DNA of 64,000 nt from Bifiguratus adelaidae (GCA_002261195.1 MVBO01000077.1:1-64000); one strand, 5' to 3'; counted from the stretch's first letter, positions 12,376 to 24,875 are shown. Translations and numbers: made by a program. The notes: generated by a model not told the origin, from the letters alone.

Positions 12376-14449
12376 ATGAGTCAGTATCAACCCCACTTGA
12401 CGACGGTGGGCATACGGGCCCTGGAATCACCTACGTACAGCGAACCTCGAAAATCACCACTAGGCTCACCTAAAGCATACCCCATGTCGCACCACACTCA
12501 TCACGACATTCTCGACTATCTATCCAAGCTTGACGCTTCCATGCAGGATCTACACCAAAAGGTGTCTGCAATGCAAACGCAGTACTCGTACATTGTTGAT
12601 CTTTTAGAACGCAAGAAAGCACCAAGTGAACCAACGCCAGAGCTCAAGCAACAGCCAATGCTGTTGAATCAAGCATTCTATCCTGAAGGGGCAGGCAGGA
12701 GTCCACGCGATATGGAAGCTGATCGTAAGGCAGATCAACTCGTCGTACCAGGTATTGTCAACAATGGTGTAGACAAACCGTGTGATGATCCATATGGTGG
12801 CACATCCCGATCTCCAAACGATTGGGGGCAAAATCTCAAAGTTGGCGGGCCTGATAAGGATTGGGCTTCGTCAGAGATAACACGCGACCAAGATGCAGCG
12901 GCAGTTCGGAGGCGGAGAACGTTTGTCAATAAGGGACAAGAATTGGCTCAGGTAGGTCAGCAACAGTTTTCGGTGACTTGTCTTGACCTCGCGATCCAGC
13001 AGATGGGATCTTCCGCGTCTTCGTTCGACCGTGGTCAAACAGAGTTTCAGGGTATGGACCTCAAAAGAGAACTTGTTCGAGGCATCAGTGCGTACGGGTA
13101 AGGAGCTTTGTAATAACGAGATAGTCGAATGTGCTCATGCCTCAATGTGTCCTAGGTTGGAAAGGCCGGCAGCGATACAGCAGCGAGCGATTCCCTTGCT
13201 ATTGCGAGGCAACAACTTGGTCGCACATGCTCTACCTTCCAATGAAAAGGTCGCCTCCTATGTAAGTTTGCCAGAACGGGACAGATACGTAGCATTCACG
13301 CACACCATACCTAAAGGTCATTCCCATCCTGGAAAAGTTCGATCCGGACAGTCCAGATACCTTCGCCGTCATCCTCGTTCCTTCTTCTGAACTCGCCAAA
13401 CATGTCAAAAATGTCATCACTAACCTTTCTCGCTATTTTTCACCGGCACTCAACGTCTCTGTGTGCGCCCACGCGATTGATCTCAACGAAAATTTGGCAA
13501 GCCTTGCCGACACCGCACGGCCACCCAACATTATTGTGGGTACACTGTCGCGAGTACACGAATTACAGAGCATGCAAGCCATTGACACCGTTGATCTCCG
13601 CTTCCTGGTTGTGGACGAAGCTGAGAAGCTCTTGACGTCCAAAACCTTCCGGGATCAAATCAATACCTTTTTGCTCAAGACCCTTACCTTCCCAGACGTC
13701 CTTCGCACAGCTGTTTACGCTTCAAAACTTCCATCCAATGTCAATGACATCATTGATCTCTTTCACATGCAAGATCCTATCAGCGTCATTGTCAAGAAGG
13801 ACGAAATGGTGCTTCGGAGTGTTCAACACTACTATATATACATGAGCGCAGACAGAGAAGAGTGGACTTTGGATACCCTATGTGATGTTTTTGAGGATGT
13901 CACCTATACGCAGGCCGTAGTATTTTGTCACTCTCCTCGTAAAGTGAAGAAGCTAGCCATTGCCTTGGCCCAGCGTGGCATTGACAGTGTTACCTTGGTA
14001 AGTGCGTGCGAGCGCCTTGGACTCTACCTCATCCCGACGACAGGAACCCGAGTCAAGGGAAGCCGATGTAATTATACGCAATTTTCGAGAGGGTAGAACA
14101 CCTACCATCGTTGCTTCGGAACAGATGGCTAAAGCTCTAAGTGAGGCCCAAGTCTCTTTGGTGATCAACTACGATCTGCCCGATATTCCCGAAAGTTACA
14201 TGGCCAGGTATGACTGGATTTGAGGTGCAGCTTGTGCCAACACTAAACGCACCCAGAATCACTTGCGCCGGTCGGAACCCTAAACGTATAGGCATGGTGA
14301 TTAACTTTGTGGATGCCTCTAGTGTCCGTATGCTCAAGACACTAGAACATTTCTATCAAATCACCATCGAGGAAATGCCGGTAGGTTTGCACAATATATC
14401 AGCGCGTATGCGCCAACTGACGGTGGAATAGATGGATGCTCAACCTTGA
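12376..14449 (+). CDS. eIF4A-like degenerate DEAD-box protein (predicted pseudo-helicase) with novel N-terminal extension
   Basis: Seven exons (12376-12951, 13000-13097, 13156-13261, 13317-13997, 14044-14207, 14257-14380, 14432-14449) give about 588 residues. Residues 1-215 are novel and mostly disordered, with one probable coiled coil, ILDYLSKLDASMQDLHQKVS. The remainder follows eIF4A end to end: RGISAYGLERPAAIQQRA (Q motif), FCHSPRKVKKLA (motif IV), SLVINYDLPDIPESY, and a tail FYQITIEEMP MDAQP matching eIF4A's FYN..IEEMPM. Yet motif I is HALPSNEKV instead of AQSGTGKT, Ia is VPSSELA instead of PTRELA, motif II is DEAE, III is YAS instead of SAT, V is ASEQMAKALS instead of ATDLLARGID, and VI is RITCAGR instead of HRIGRGGR. 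The frame is open and well spliced, so this looks like a retained non-ATPase scaffold and not a decayed gene. Confidence 0.85.
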
Positions 14450-14666
14450 TCCCCTTTGGCCCCTCGTGTGCTACTAAACTCATCTTAGGCGCGGGATTTC
14501 CTAATCGGGATTCTGTGTTCCAAGATATTTTGCGTGTAGCACAAAAACAGACATATAAAGACCTCACACTGGCTTCTTCCTTCCCGAGGATTTCTCGATC
14601 TTATACCTTATACCTTCTGCCCTTCTTTTCCTGTTTGGATCATTGTATTGACCCATATAGCCTACC

Positions 14667-15621
14667 ATGGTGGTATGGAACGCACCTAGTATACTGCTGC
14701 CTGTCGGTAATATAATCAACGTCCTCTTCCTCCTCGAAATCGGCTATCAAACGCTTTCTGCACCCCGTGTGCTCAGACTCATGACGTTTTGAGCAGCAGC
14801 ACTCAATATACCAGTTTCGTTTGTCAACATGTTTGCATATTGGGGAGTCGTGCCACAGAAATGGAACTCATTCTGTTATCTCCTCTCGACAATTCTCGTC
14901 TTAGCCGCCCTCCTCTTCACCATCCAAGATATCGGTCATAAGATACGGAAGTGGATAGAAGTATATCAACACCCGCTTGTGATTATCTCAACGACAGCTT
15001 TGATAGTTTCATCCTGCTGTCTCTTGACACAGATCATCATTTTGCTCGTCAGAAACGATGAGTACCCATTTCGACCCTTGTTCATCACCGGTGTTTGTAC
15101 AGCCATTGTCTCGGGTAGTTCTGTCTTCACCTACGGTAAGTTCCAAAGGCTAGATGCATCTCCCTCGATTTGGCTACTGGCTGATTCGGTCGTTGCGTAG
15201 CATTTTGGCCCATGATGAACTGGGGGGTCTATCGTGAAGGTGTGACACAAGTGAACCGGAATGCCCTCGTCATTGGTGCATGGTACCTCTGTTCATTGGC
15301 GATATGGTACTCTGTCTTTGGGTACTCTACATTTGGTTCATGGCTTCCAATAATTGGAATTACATGGTCCTCTTGCTCGGCATCGACTATTTACTATGCA
15401 TGATCCTCTATGCCCTCTATGTCACGCCTCCACCAAAAAACATTCAAGAGATCCTCATTGGCTATTTCCCATCGCAACGCAGCACAGCTCCCATCATACG
15501 GACAGGTCAATCCCATGGTTTCTCAGAGATACATAGTGTGGAAGGATCAGGAGTTGAACTGAACCCAAAGATGAATGGTTCGTTTGGCAAGGAGTACGTG
15601 AGGGAAAGGTATTATTCTTGA
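14667..15621 (+). CDS. multi-span membrane protein of unknown family; reading frame uncertain
   Basis: At least five hydrophobic spans are visible: WNSFCYLLSTILVLAALLF, PLVIISTTALIVSSCCLLTQ, LFITGVCTAIVSGSSVF, and in the last part VLCLWVLYIWFM and YMVLLLGIDYLLCMILYALY. A charged soluble tail ends YVRERYYS. One plausible first intron (about 14707-14790) joins MVVWNAPSILLPV to AAALNIPVSFVNMFAYWG. A second intron at about 15136-15201 is canonical. Between about 15235 and 15280 the coding signal shifts frame, and I find no GT-AG intron that explains it. The upstream frame ends at about 15401 and the downstream frame is blocked by a TGA near 15234. I do not recognise the family. Start and ends are provisional. 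Confidence 0.5.
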
Positions 15622-15771
15622 TCCATAGACAAGTAAAGAGACATTTGCATCCTGGCCATTGTGGTTATTCGCTGTCACTTGTTCTCTGTTCGATATGCCT
15701 TTAGTACGAGCATCCAATGACTTGAACGGTACAAGCTATAGGTCCAATGTCAGGGTAAGAGACAATTTAAA

Positions 15772-16323
15772 ATGACAACGCGAGACAAGGCGTTTTACAA
15801 GTACTGGTTAGACATTCAGAGCAGGTAAGTTCATCTTTTTGCCAGACCATGGTCTCACTTCTCCAGGTGGTCTGATAATGACCAGTACGGACACATCAAT
15901 AACTCCATCTTTTACCTCTACATCGATACCATTGTGAATGAGTACTTGATTGCACATTGTGGGTTGAAGCCGACGCAGGAGACAGGACCTATTGGTCTCG
16001 TCGTTAGTTCATCAGCCAACTTTCATGCTTCGGTCGAGTACCCGACGCCACTGAGTGTAGGCCTCTCGGTGACCAAGATTGGAACGTCATCGGTTCGGTA
16101 TCAAGTCGGCATATTTGCGCGTAAACCACAGGGGGCTTGGGGAAGTTTGGAAGGAGAAGAAAAGATGGAAGGTGCGGTGGAGGACGAGGCTGCAGTGACG
16201 GGAGGATTCGTGCATGTCTTTTGCGATAAGGTGACGCGACGACCGATGAAAGCGTTGCCGTCTGACATGAAAACAGGATTACAACGTATTCAGGTGGAGC
16301 TCCCTGCGGAGAGCAGATTGTAA
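15772..16323 (+). CDS. hotdog-fold acyl-CoA thioesterase (4HBT family)
   Basis: Probable acyl-CoA thioesterase. Exon 1 codes MTTRDKAFYKYWLDIQS. After a short intron comes RWSDNDQYGHINNSIFYLY, the DxDxxGHxNN signature with the catalytic Asp region of the 4-hydroxybenzoyl-CoA thioesterase/YbgC group. Then follow the beta strands VVSSSANFHASVEYPTPL and SVRYQVGIF. The protein is about 165 residues, the usual size for a single hotdog domain. An acidic loop of about 25 residues interrupts the last strands. There is no obvious targeting signal. The substrate is unknown. Confidence 0.88.
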
Positions 16324-16466
16324 TATACAGTGTATACCCCACCACGTCGTATGCTCCGTCAGGACAAGAGGGTATTCCAATGGATCATTTATTGAGGCAA
16401 TATTTCATCCAAACACCCGCATCCAGACCGATATTCAGCAACATTTACCATCAATCACGCCTTGTT

Positions 16467-18477
16467 TCATGTATGCTTGGAACGTGTCTTCTTTTGACGT
16501 TCCAAGTATCGGCGTTCTTCAATCTTGTAAAACGTGCTGGCATCGTAGACACCCTTGAGCTCTTCCTGAGGTACGAGACCAGAAGCCCGATCACGCAAAA
16601 GGATATAGGTCATGAACCAATGTAGACGCGCGGTGGTCCTAAAATTCAAGCATTATTTCATGAACCAAAGAAGCGTCTGCATATATGATGCTCAATACTC
16701 ACCACCCGAGCACATCCCAGATGCGACCATCGTAACCTTTTTGAGCCATCATTTTGCGACCCGCAGAATAGGACCATCCGTGCACAATGTATTTGTCAAT
16801 CTGACCATCCTGGCCAGTTTGTTCTGACCCTTCCTTGCCCTCTGGCAATGCCTCTACCTTGGTTTTGTATGCTGTCTTTGATCCCGTCTTCAAGCCTACT
16901 TGAGACACTTGAACACGTCGTCCGTATCGAGAAAGCAGATTCATAAACTTCTCAATGTCGAAATCGCCAGTGCGTGTATCGAGTATACCTGATCGATAAC
17001 CTCGCGTCTTGTATGATTCCATTTGAGCGCCTTTTCGACCGACCAGTGGTTTCTTTCGTACGGCATAATCGATGCGAGACGTGTAGATGGGAAGAGTCAA
17101 AAGATCACGAAGTGATCGGTAGACGAAAGGAAAGGAGTATGGAGATGTGAAGGGCGAGAAACGGATATGGAAGACGAGCGTGGCAGGAATGCACAGAAAG
17201 ACGTTATAGCCTAGTGCTCGCAATGCTAACTCAAGCGTCAATATTTTCGCCATCCCAGCAATTTCACATCAATACTCACAAACAAATGTCTCCCCCATAG
17301 TGACTTTACCGTCCTTGTTGCGATCGAAAAAGTCGACATGACGCTGAAGATCGGACATGGTTTGTCCGACTTCGATGTCTTGCTCTTCCAATGGCTCTTC
17401 AATAATGCGATTATCTTGTGTCTCTTCGGCGACTGTCTCTTCATTGACTCGTCCTACGACATCTGCTTTGATGTCAGGTTCCACTATGCATGATCAGCCA
17501 CCGGAGAAATACAACGTCTTTCTTGACTTACCATCATCTTCGCCTTCGGAAGCTCTCCGATATTCGCGATCATAGTTGGCATTGAGGTAGGTATCCTGAT
17601 CGTAGATGGGTGTAGAATCAACCCGTTTTGGTTGAGCTGGCGGAGGAGCCTTGTCAAGATTTTCCTTTGCCGCCGAAGAATAAGAGATACCGCTGTTGGT
17701 CTGGCTGGATGACACGCTGACGGTGTCACTGCCCCCTTGAAGATCCATATTTGATGTGCCCATGTCCTCCAAGGCTTTGCGTCCTTCGTCATCCTCGGGA
17801 TGGGTCGATTCCAGCGTGGGAAATTCTTCGGGATGACTAGTGGCTGTAGCTGGATTGGTGTCGGGGTCACGCGCAGATTCTTCCGGTGCTGGAGGAGCAT
17901 GCGAGGCGATTTCTGCAAAAGAAATGGGTGGCTCTGCTTTCTTTACAGGATGCTCTGCTCAGGGGATGAGTATGTGCTTTCGCTGTCCAATGTGAACGTT
18001 ACCTTTGCCTTCTGCAATCATGTCCTTGACGCTTGGCATGTCGCTCTCGTCTGGAACATGTTCCAATTGTATATCGCCAGATTTCACAGCTTCATTGATG
18101 GTCGGAAACTCTTCTGCGACCTTTTGGTCTTCAACGACTGCTTCCGCGAACGATGTCGGTGCGGGGATAACGTTATCTTTGGTACTTACACCGGGCACGT
18201 GCTTCGTACGATCAGCTTTCTTGGTGGCCTTGGGTGCAGCTGCTCCACTTTTGGCGTGTTTAGCAGTTCCGTTGCCTTCGGTAGCCATATCGGCAAAGGA
18301 CTTGGATGCGTTATGTGAGCCCGAGAGGCTATCCCAGGAATTATCTACGCTATTTGCCCCTGCTTTTGGATGCCCGGTCGTATCGTTGCCATGATCCGGA
18401 AGCGCAGTGCTTGACTCGGGAATGCTAGAATCGTGAGGGTTGGCCTGTTCCAACGTAGGAAAGTCGTTTTGATCCAT
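16467..18477 (-). CDS. caleosin-family protein (lipid-body peroxygenase-like) with long N-terminal repeat tail
   Basis: The C-terminal half is a caleosin. It has LQRHVDFFDRNKDGKVTMGE (perfect EF-hand loop and the conserved His before it), LRALGYNVFLCIPATLVFH as the proline-containing hydrophobic hairpin, LPIYTSRIDY, FDIEKFMNLLSRYGR, and a C-terminal RLHWFMTYILLRDRASG ... GVYDASTFYKIEER. Caleosins sit on lipid bodies, bind Ca2+ and can act as haem peroxygenases. The second haem-linked His region (HxxKHGSD in plants) is replaced by a basic KKPLVGRKGAQMESYKTRG insert. The N-terminal part, about 330 residues starting MDQNDFPTLEQANP, is disordered and repetitive: FPTL or FPTI and SFAE or SFAD modules recur. 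Six or so exons. Confidence 0.87.
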
Positions 18478-18737
18478 CAATAGAAGAAGTGGGTTGTAAG
18501 CAAATGCTGGATATAGCAATAAAGAAACACAAAAAGAGAGCACGTGTTGATGTAGCCAGATAGAAGATGATTCGCGTCACTGTAGATATCCACAATAAGA
18601 GGCAAGACACAAGTAAAAGAGGTGTAAGATTGGTCCGTGAGTCGAGAACGGCAAGAAAATGGTATGCAAACTACGTCATTTCCATATATGGACACGTGAC
18701 TGTTTATTCAAAATCCATTGTCCTCCACACTTTCATC

Positions 18738-19798
18738 TCAAAAGGGCCACCATCCCCGCTTCTTTGCATTACCCTTGGCAATATCAGCCTCTCCTTCAAG
18801 CTTGCGCTCCGCGGCCTTAAGATTTGCTTCATGCTTGGCAACTCTGGCATCAACATCGCCGGCTACACGGTCAGCACCAGCCTTGGCTTCCTGAACGGCG
18901 CGATAAGCGCGATCCTTGGCTGCAGAGTAGTAGGATTGAGGATCACGCTCAGCGTGATCTATGGTTGCGTGGGTACGGTTACGCGCATCAGAGTAGACAT
19001 CCTTCGCCTCAGACTTGGCTCTACCAAACCAGGAGCTAGCCTTTTGTTTGCCGTCTTCAACAGCGTGCTCGGCACGGGCAGTAGCTTCGTCGGTCTTGGC
19101 TCTAGCGTCCCTATAGGTGTCCTCAGCAGCACCCTTGGTTTGCTTGTAGAAAGAACTTGCAGTTCGCTGCGCTTCGTCTGCAGTGGCGTTGGCTTCCTGC
19201 CTGGTCTTGGAGAAGATTGAATTGACAGACTTGCGAGTGTCATCATAAGCATCTTCGGCTTGATCCTTGGCTTTGATATAGTATGCGCTTGCTTGATGGC
19301 GAACATCATCAACGGCGTCTTGAGTTCTGTCGACCGCCTTGTTTACACTAGTGGATGCATCCTTGTAGAGATGAGACGCTTGATTCTTGATATCCTCAGT
19401 CACGTCCCGCGACTGTTCACGCACGTCATCGGCAACCCGGTCAGCGCCTTGCTTGGCCCTTTGGATTTCCGCCTCGGCACGGCTTTGGTACTCCTTTGCC
19501 TTGTCTTCGAGTTGGTTACGGTTTGCTGAAACCAGTGAATATCAGACCAATGCCTCTTATGCCATATGTGAACCTTACCTTCATTACCATAGTAGTAGTA
19601 AGCACCTCCGCCAGCAGCCAACAAAAGCAAACCAAGCCAGACAGCACCAGATCCACTTTGTCTCGTATGAGCAGCATCAGGAGGCATGCCCTCGTTTGCA
19701 GGACGGGGAGTATCTCGCTTCACGAATTGCGTAGTGTGCAGTTGGCGTACCCTAGGTTGACCCCAAAGCGACCGATTGATGATGGAGCGGGAGAACAT
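18738..19798 (-). CDS. LEA-like, mitochondrially targeted single-span protein with helical repeats
   Basis: The N terminus MFSRSIINRSLWGQPRVRQLHTTQF is a typical mitochondrial presequence. One membrane span follows, SGAVWLGLLLLAAGGGAYYYY. After an intron comes a 250-residue Ala/Lys/Asp/Arg-rich region of imperfect repeats built on AEDxYxDAR and AxSxFxKxKxxA units, ending AKGNAKKRGWWPF. Such amphipathic repeats resemble LEA group 3 proteins, which are linked to desiccation and membrane protection. In fungi, mitochondrial proteins of this shape exist without an assigned function. The inner-membrane location with repeats facing one compartment is inferred. Confidence 0.75.
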
Positions 19799-20017
19799 AA
19801 TTAAATTACTCAGCAATTGAGGTCTTGTAGATGCGCGTAGAGAGGCCGTAGAACCCAAGTGATAAGAGTGCGAAAGAAAGAGAACGTATGCTTGTGTTCA
19901 ATTCACCGTCATGCTTCAACTATTCACCGTCCCAATGGATCACGTGATATTGACGTCAAGGAAGAATGATTTCCTTTTTTGGTCGAAGACGTTTTGCTTC
20001 TGTTTCGTTGACAGATC
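19799..20017. promoter_or_regulatory. short divergent promoter with CACGTG and CRE sites
   Basis: The 219 bp between the LEA-like and TAG-lipase start codons contains TCACGTGA at 19940-19947. A full CRE palindrome TGACGTCA follows after 3 bp at 19951-19958. These are consensus sites for bHLH (Cbf1/USF) and bZIP (CREB/ATF) factors; who binds them here is unknown. Confidence 0.6.
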
Positions 20018-22587
20018 ATGCCACACGCCGACACGGAAGAAACACAGGACACAGTGGACGAAACAACACGAGATAATAACAGGCTCTCTGAATTCGATTT
20101 AGAATTTGTCGACTGGGACCATATCGAAGCTTTCGCAAAAGCATTGCGACAGAATCCCGATAAGGACGGGCCTGAACAACCGGAGCACATTCAAGCGGTA
20201 ACAGACTGGTCACCCATACACGAAAAGGTCAAGAAGAAACGAAATGGAACGTCAAGAGGGCGCAACTCAAAGAGAAAAGATCTACATGCGGGTTCTCAAG
20301 GCTTTAGTTATACTCTCCTTCGATACCCTCTGATGTTTTTTATCGGATCCATCATATCTCTAGAGCTCTGGCTATACTTTTGGATAAGGCAAACGGTCAA
20401 TCTGTGGGAATACTTTTTCAGCTGGCGTGGAGGGCGCAGAAGGCTACGAGACGCCCTACGGTCTGCTCCAACATATACTGCGTGGGTGCAGGCTGCCAAG
20501 GCTCTGGATCGATATCTCAAGAACGACGAGTGGAAGGCCGAGGATGCCTATGGCTATTACGACTACAATCTAGTGCGCAAGGTAGTCAAGAGTCTCAAGA
20601 CCCTTAGATCTAATCTGGAGATCTTTGAGCATGGGTCCAGCTCTCGCGCGGCAAGGTCACAATCAATCACGAATGCCGCAAGCTCGCAAGGTGACAGGCC
20701 AGACTCTCCAATGGAAGACATTCGACCTCTCTATACGCCCGATCTACAAGCAGGACCATCTGCCCCCATGTCTGGGGCTACCTCCTATTTCGGCAACATC
20801 AATAGTCCTTCAGAAGTAGCTTTGATGCTTGAAGAGGTCCTCAAGGCATCGCTCAAGAGCAACTTCGCGGGCATTGAGAACTCAAGATTGTACTCGCACT
20901 CGTATTTTGGGACCAAGAAGCTCATCGAGACCTACGTGGAAGTTGCGACTGAATCGATTCGAGCAGTGTTGGAGACCGAATATCTACCGCTACAGGAGAA
21001 GCACGCTTTCTTCAAGAATGTTTACAAAAATTACGGCCGTAGCGCATTGTGCTTGTCTGGCGGCGGATCCCTGGGTTATTATCATTATGGTGTTATTCGC
21101 GCTCTCATTGAGCAGAATATGCTACCTTCAGTCATCACTGGGACGTCGGCTGGTGGTCTGATGGCTGCTTTGACGTGTACGCGAACCGACACGGAGCTTC
21201 GCGAGATTCTCGTACCACGCTTGCATACCCAGCTAACAGCCTGCAGTGATCCCATGACAACGCAGATCAAGCGGTTTTTCAAGGAGGGTGCACGCTTTGA
21301 CGCCGTGGACTGGGCCATCAAAGCCATGTGGGCTACCCGCGGATCACTTACATTCAAAGAAGCGTATGAGCGCACCGGGCGTATTCTCAATGTATCCGTT
21401 ATTCCCTATGACCCACACTCCCCTCCCAAGCTCCTCAACTACGTCACCGCTCCTGACTGTGTCATTTGGTCGGCGATCATCGCATCCGCCGCGGTACCCG
21501 GTATCCTAAATCCCGTTGTCCTGATGCAAAAGACGCGGGATGGCAGAGTGGTTCCCTACAATTACGGTCACAAATGGAAGGATGGCAGTTTGAGAACGGA
21601 TATACCTTTGCAAGCACTGCATAATCAATTCAATGTGAATTATACCATCGTCAGCCAAGTCAATCCTCACGTTCACTTGTTCTTTTACGCCAACAAGGGA
21701 GTTCCGGGTCGGCCTGTGGTTCATCGTCGCGGTGGTTGGTAAGTTAAGCTGTGGTCAAACGACAACCGTGGCTAATGACGGGCAGGCGAGGAGGGTTCAT
21801 TGCAAGCAGCATTGAACAGTTTCTGAAGCTTGATCTGTACAAGTGGCTCAAGGTGCTACGTGATTTGGAGTTGTTGCCTCGCTTCATGGACCAAGACTGG
21901 AGTTGGATTTGGTTACAGAAGTTTGACGGCAATGTCACCATATGGGTATGTAAGGTATAATGTGCATCCATGGCCATTCGCTCATTTTGATGCCAGCCAA
22001 AGTCATGCTTGTGGGATTTCACCCATGTATTGACAGACCCTGATTACAACCGAATGGTCCGTTACCTGCGAGTAGGCTCAAGCCAAACATGGTCAAAGCT
22101 TCACATGATTTCCAATCGAATGCGCATCGAGCGTGAGATCCTCCGCGGTCGAGACAAGATCAAGGCCGACGTACGTCGCGAGCGGGAGCGTGTTCTCAAA
22201 ATGATGGAACGTCGGGAAGTTTCGGCTGCAGAACGCGATCGACTACGCTTGGAAGAATTAATACTCAGCAGTGACCCTGATGAGCTTCCCATGCCCTCCG
22301 AAGATGCTAGCTTTCTTCGCAAACGTGCCCTGAAGCGTACTGGTCGGCTGGAGCGTTCTGCGATTGATGAGAGGAAGCGACAGCGATTTCGGGAGCAATT
22401 CATGGATAATGGACCGGCGTTACAAGGCGATGAAGCGGAAGACACTGCCCATACTCTGGGACGATTTACACCCACGGACGAGTCCTCGATAGATACGGCG
22501 GACGAGCTGGAAGACAAGCCCGAGGATGTCCAGGGCCACTTGAGGCAAAGACGATTGATCAATGAAGAAGAAGTAACGGCCGATTGA
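20018..22587 (+). CDS. patatin-like triacylglycerol lipase (Tgl3/4/5, SDP1 family)
   Basis: Lipid-droplet TAG lipase. The N-terminal part carries a DUF3336-type region (YPLMFFIGSIISLELWLYFW, then TWVQAAKALDRYL-like sequence and a long helical segment). The patatin core shows the oxyanion motif CLSGGGSLGYYHYGVIRAL. The nucleophile elbow GTSAGG has Ser about 377. The dyad Asp sits in WKDGSLRTDIP (Asp about 522). The following block INPHVHLFF-like, then LKVLRDLELLPRF and NVTIWPKSCLWDFTHVL, is diagnostic for this family. Three exons; the last ends in a charged, disordered tail rich in Arg and Asp/Glu. It starts 219 bp from the LEA-like gene and close to the caleosin gene, both fitting lipid-body biology. 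Confidence 0.93.
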
Positions 22588-22720
22588 ATGAAATCGTGCG
22601 ACATGTACTGTACATATACCTAGATGCTAGACTGCAGACCGTCTGTACCTTGCTTTTCAACATACACTATGAATCCAAAATGACATGGATGATTCTAAAT
22701 TACACGAAAACCAGGGTATC

Positions 22721-24045
<1,325 letters not shown>

Positions 24046-24875
24046 CGCGGTGAAAAAGAAAAATGGTGGCTTAGCAATCCATTCACTTCGCTTAAGCTTA
24101 TACAATAACAGAGCAACTGGTGGACATTTGATTGGCCACGTTTATCAAGTCTGATTTCGCTACTCATTTCAACGCGTTAACGGCTCTTGTCCTCTTTATC
24201 CAACACGGTAGCCAACAAGACGTGAGCATTGGCCGGTCGCTACATGTCCGTCAACACCATCGGCAAATACGTTGAGCATGCTCGGAATGGTCATAAGCTA
24301 TGGTATCTTTGGTTGAACACGAGTATCAACGTTTATTCGATGTGTCGCTCTTGAGTTATCTATTACACCTAGAAGATTGGATCCATCCTCCGTAATCCCA
24401 TTGTGTGCCTTGTTGGCAGTGATCGCCTTGACTTGCCATATTAGGCAAAGGTTACATTGGAGCGCTGATCCGGCGACATCTTGCTCTTTCCACGTTCATG
24501 ACTAGCTAGAGATCAAAGAAAGTACTGCGGGCTAGCAAAGCGACGTGTGGAGATGAAGGCAATCGGCAAAGGATTCCACATGCCGAATATGGAGAGGAAT
24601 AAGCTGATAACAGAGATGAGACATTTTCATTTAACATTTGTCTAGGATGCCTTGAACAACATTGAGCATTTCGGAGATTTCGCATCCCATTCCCCACTTC
24701 ATTTCCTTGTGCTTATCTCCATTCACGCAGCATCCCTTTGGACCGAGTAGCCGCTCAACCAATATTACCGATTGCCAAATGGAGGGAATATTGCCCTGAA
24801 TGGTAAACTGCACACCACCAACGTCGCACACAGACTTATCTATGCATCGACTCGCGGTGCGTCTCTCACTTTCTC
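24046..24875. other. intergenic: divergent promoters of PRMT1 and PNGase A-like gene
   Basis: About 830 bp between divergent start codons. A CCAAT box on the minus strand (ATTGG at 24131-24135) lies about 85 bp upstream of the PRMT1 ATG. A 66-residue open frame on the minus strand (24631-24831) has no recognisable features. No RNA gene seen. Confidence 0.45.

Noticed and set aside
18005-18394. Long open frames on the + strand opposite the caleosin tail and the LEA-like repeats
   Set aside because: They mirror repetitive, biased-composition coding sequence on the minus strand; splice signals and family motifs are on the minus strand.
24631-24831. 66-residue open frame on the minus strand with several Cys
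   Set aside because: No signal peptide, no intron context and no recognisable motif; it lies in the promoter region between PRMT1 and the PNGase A-like gene.
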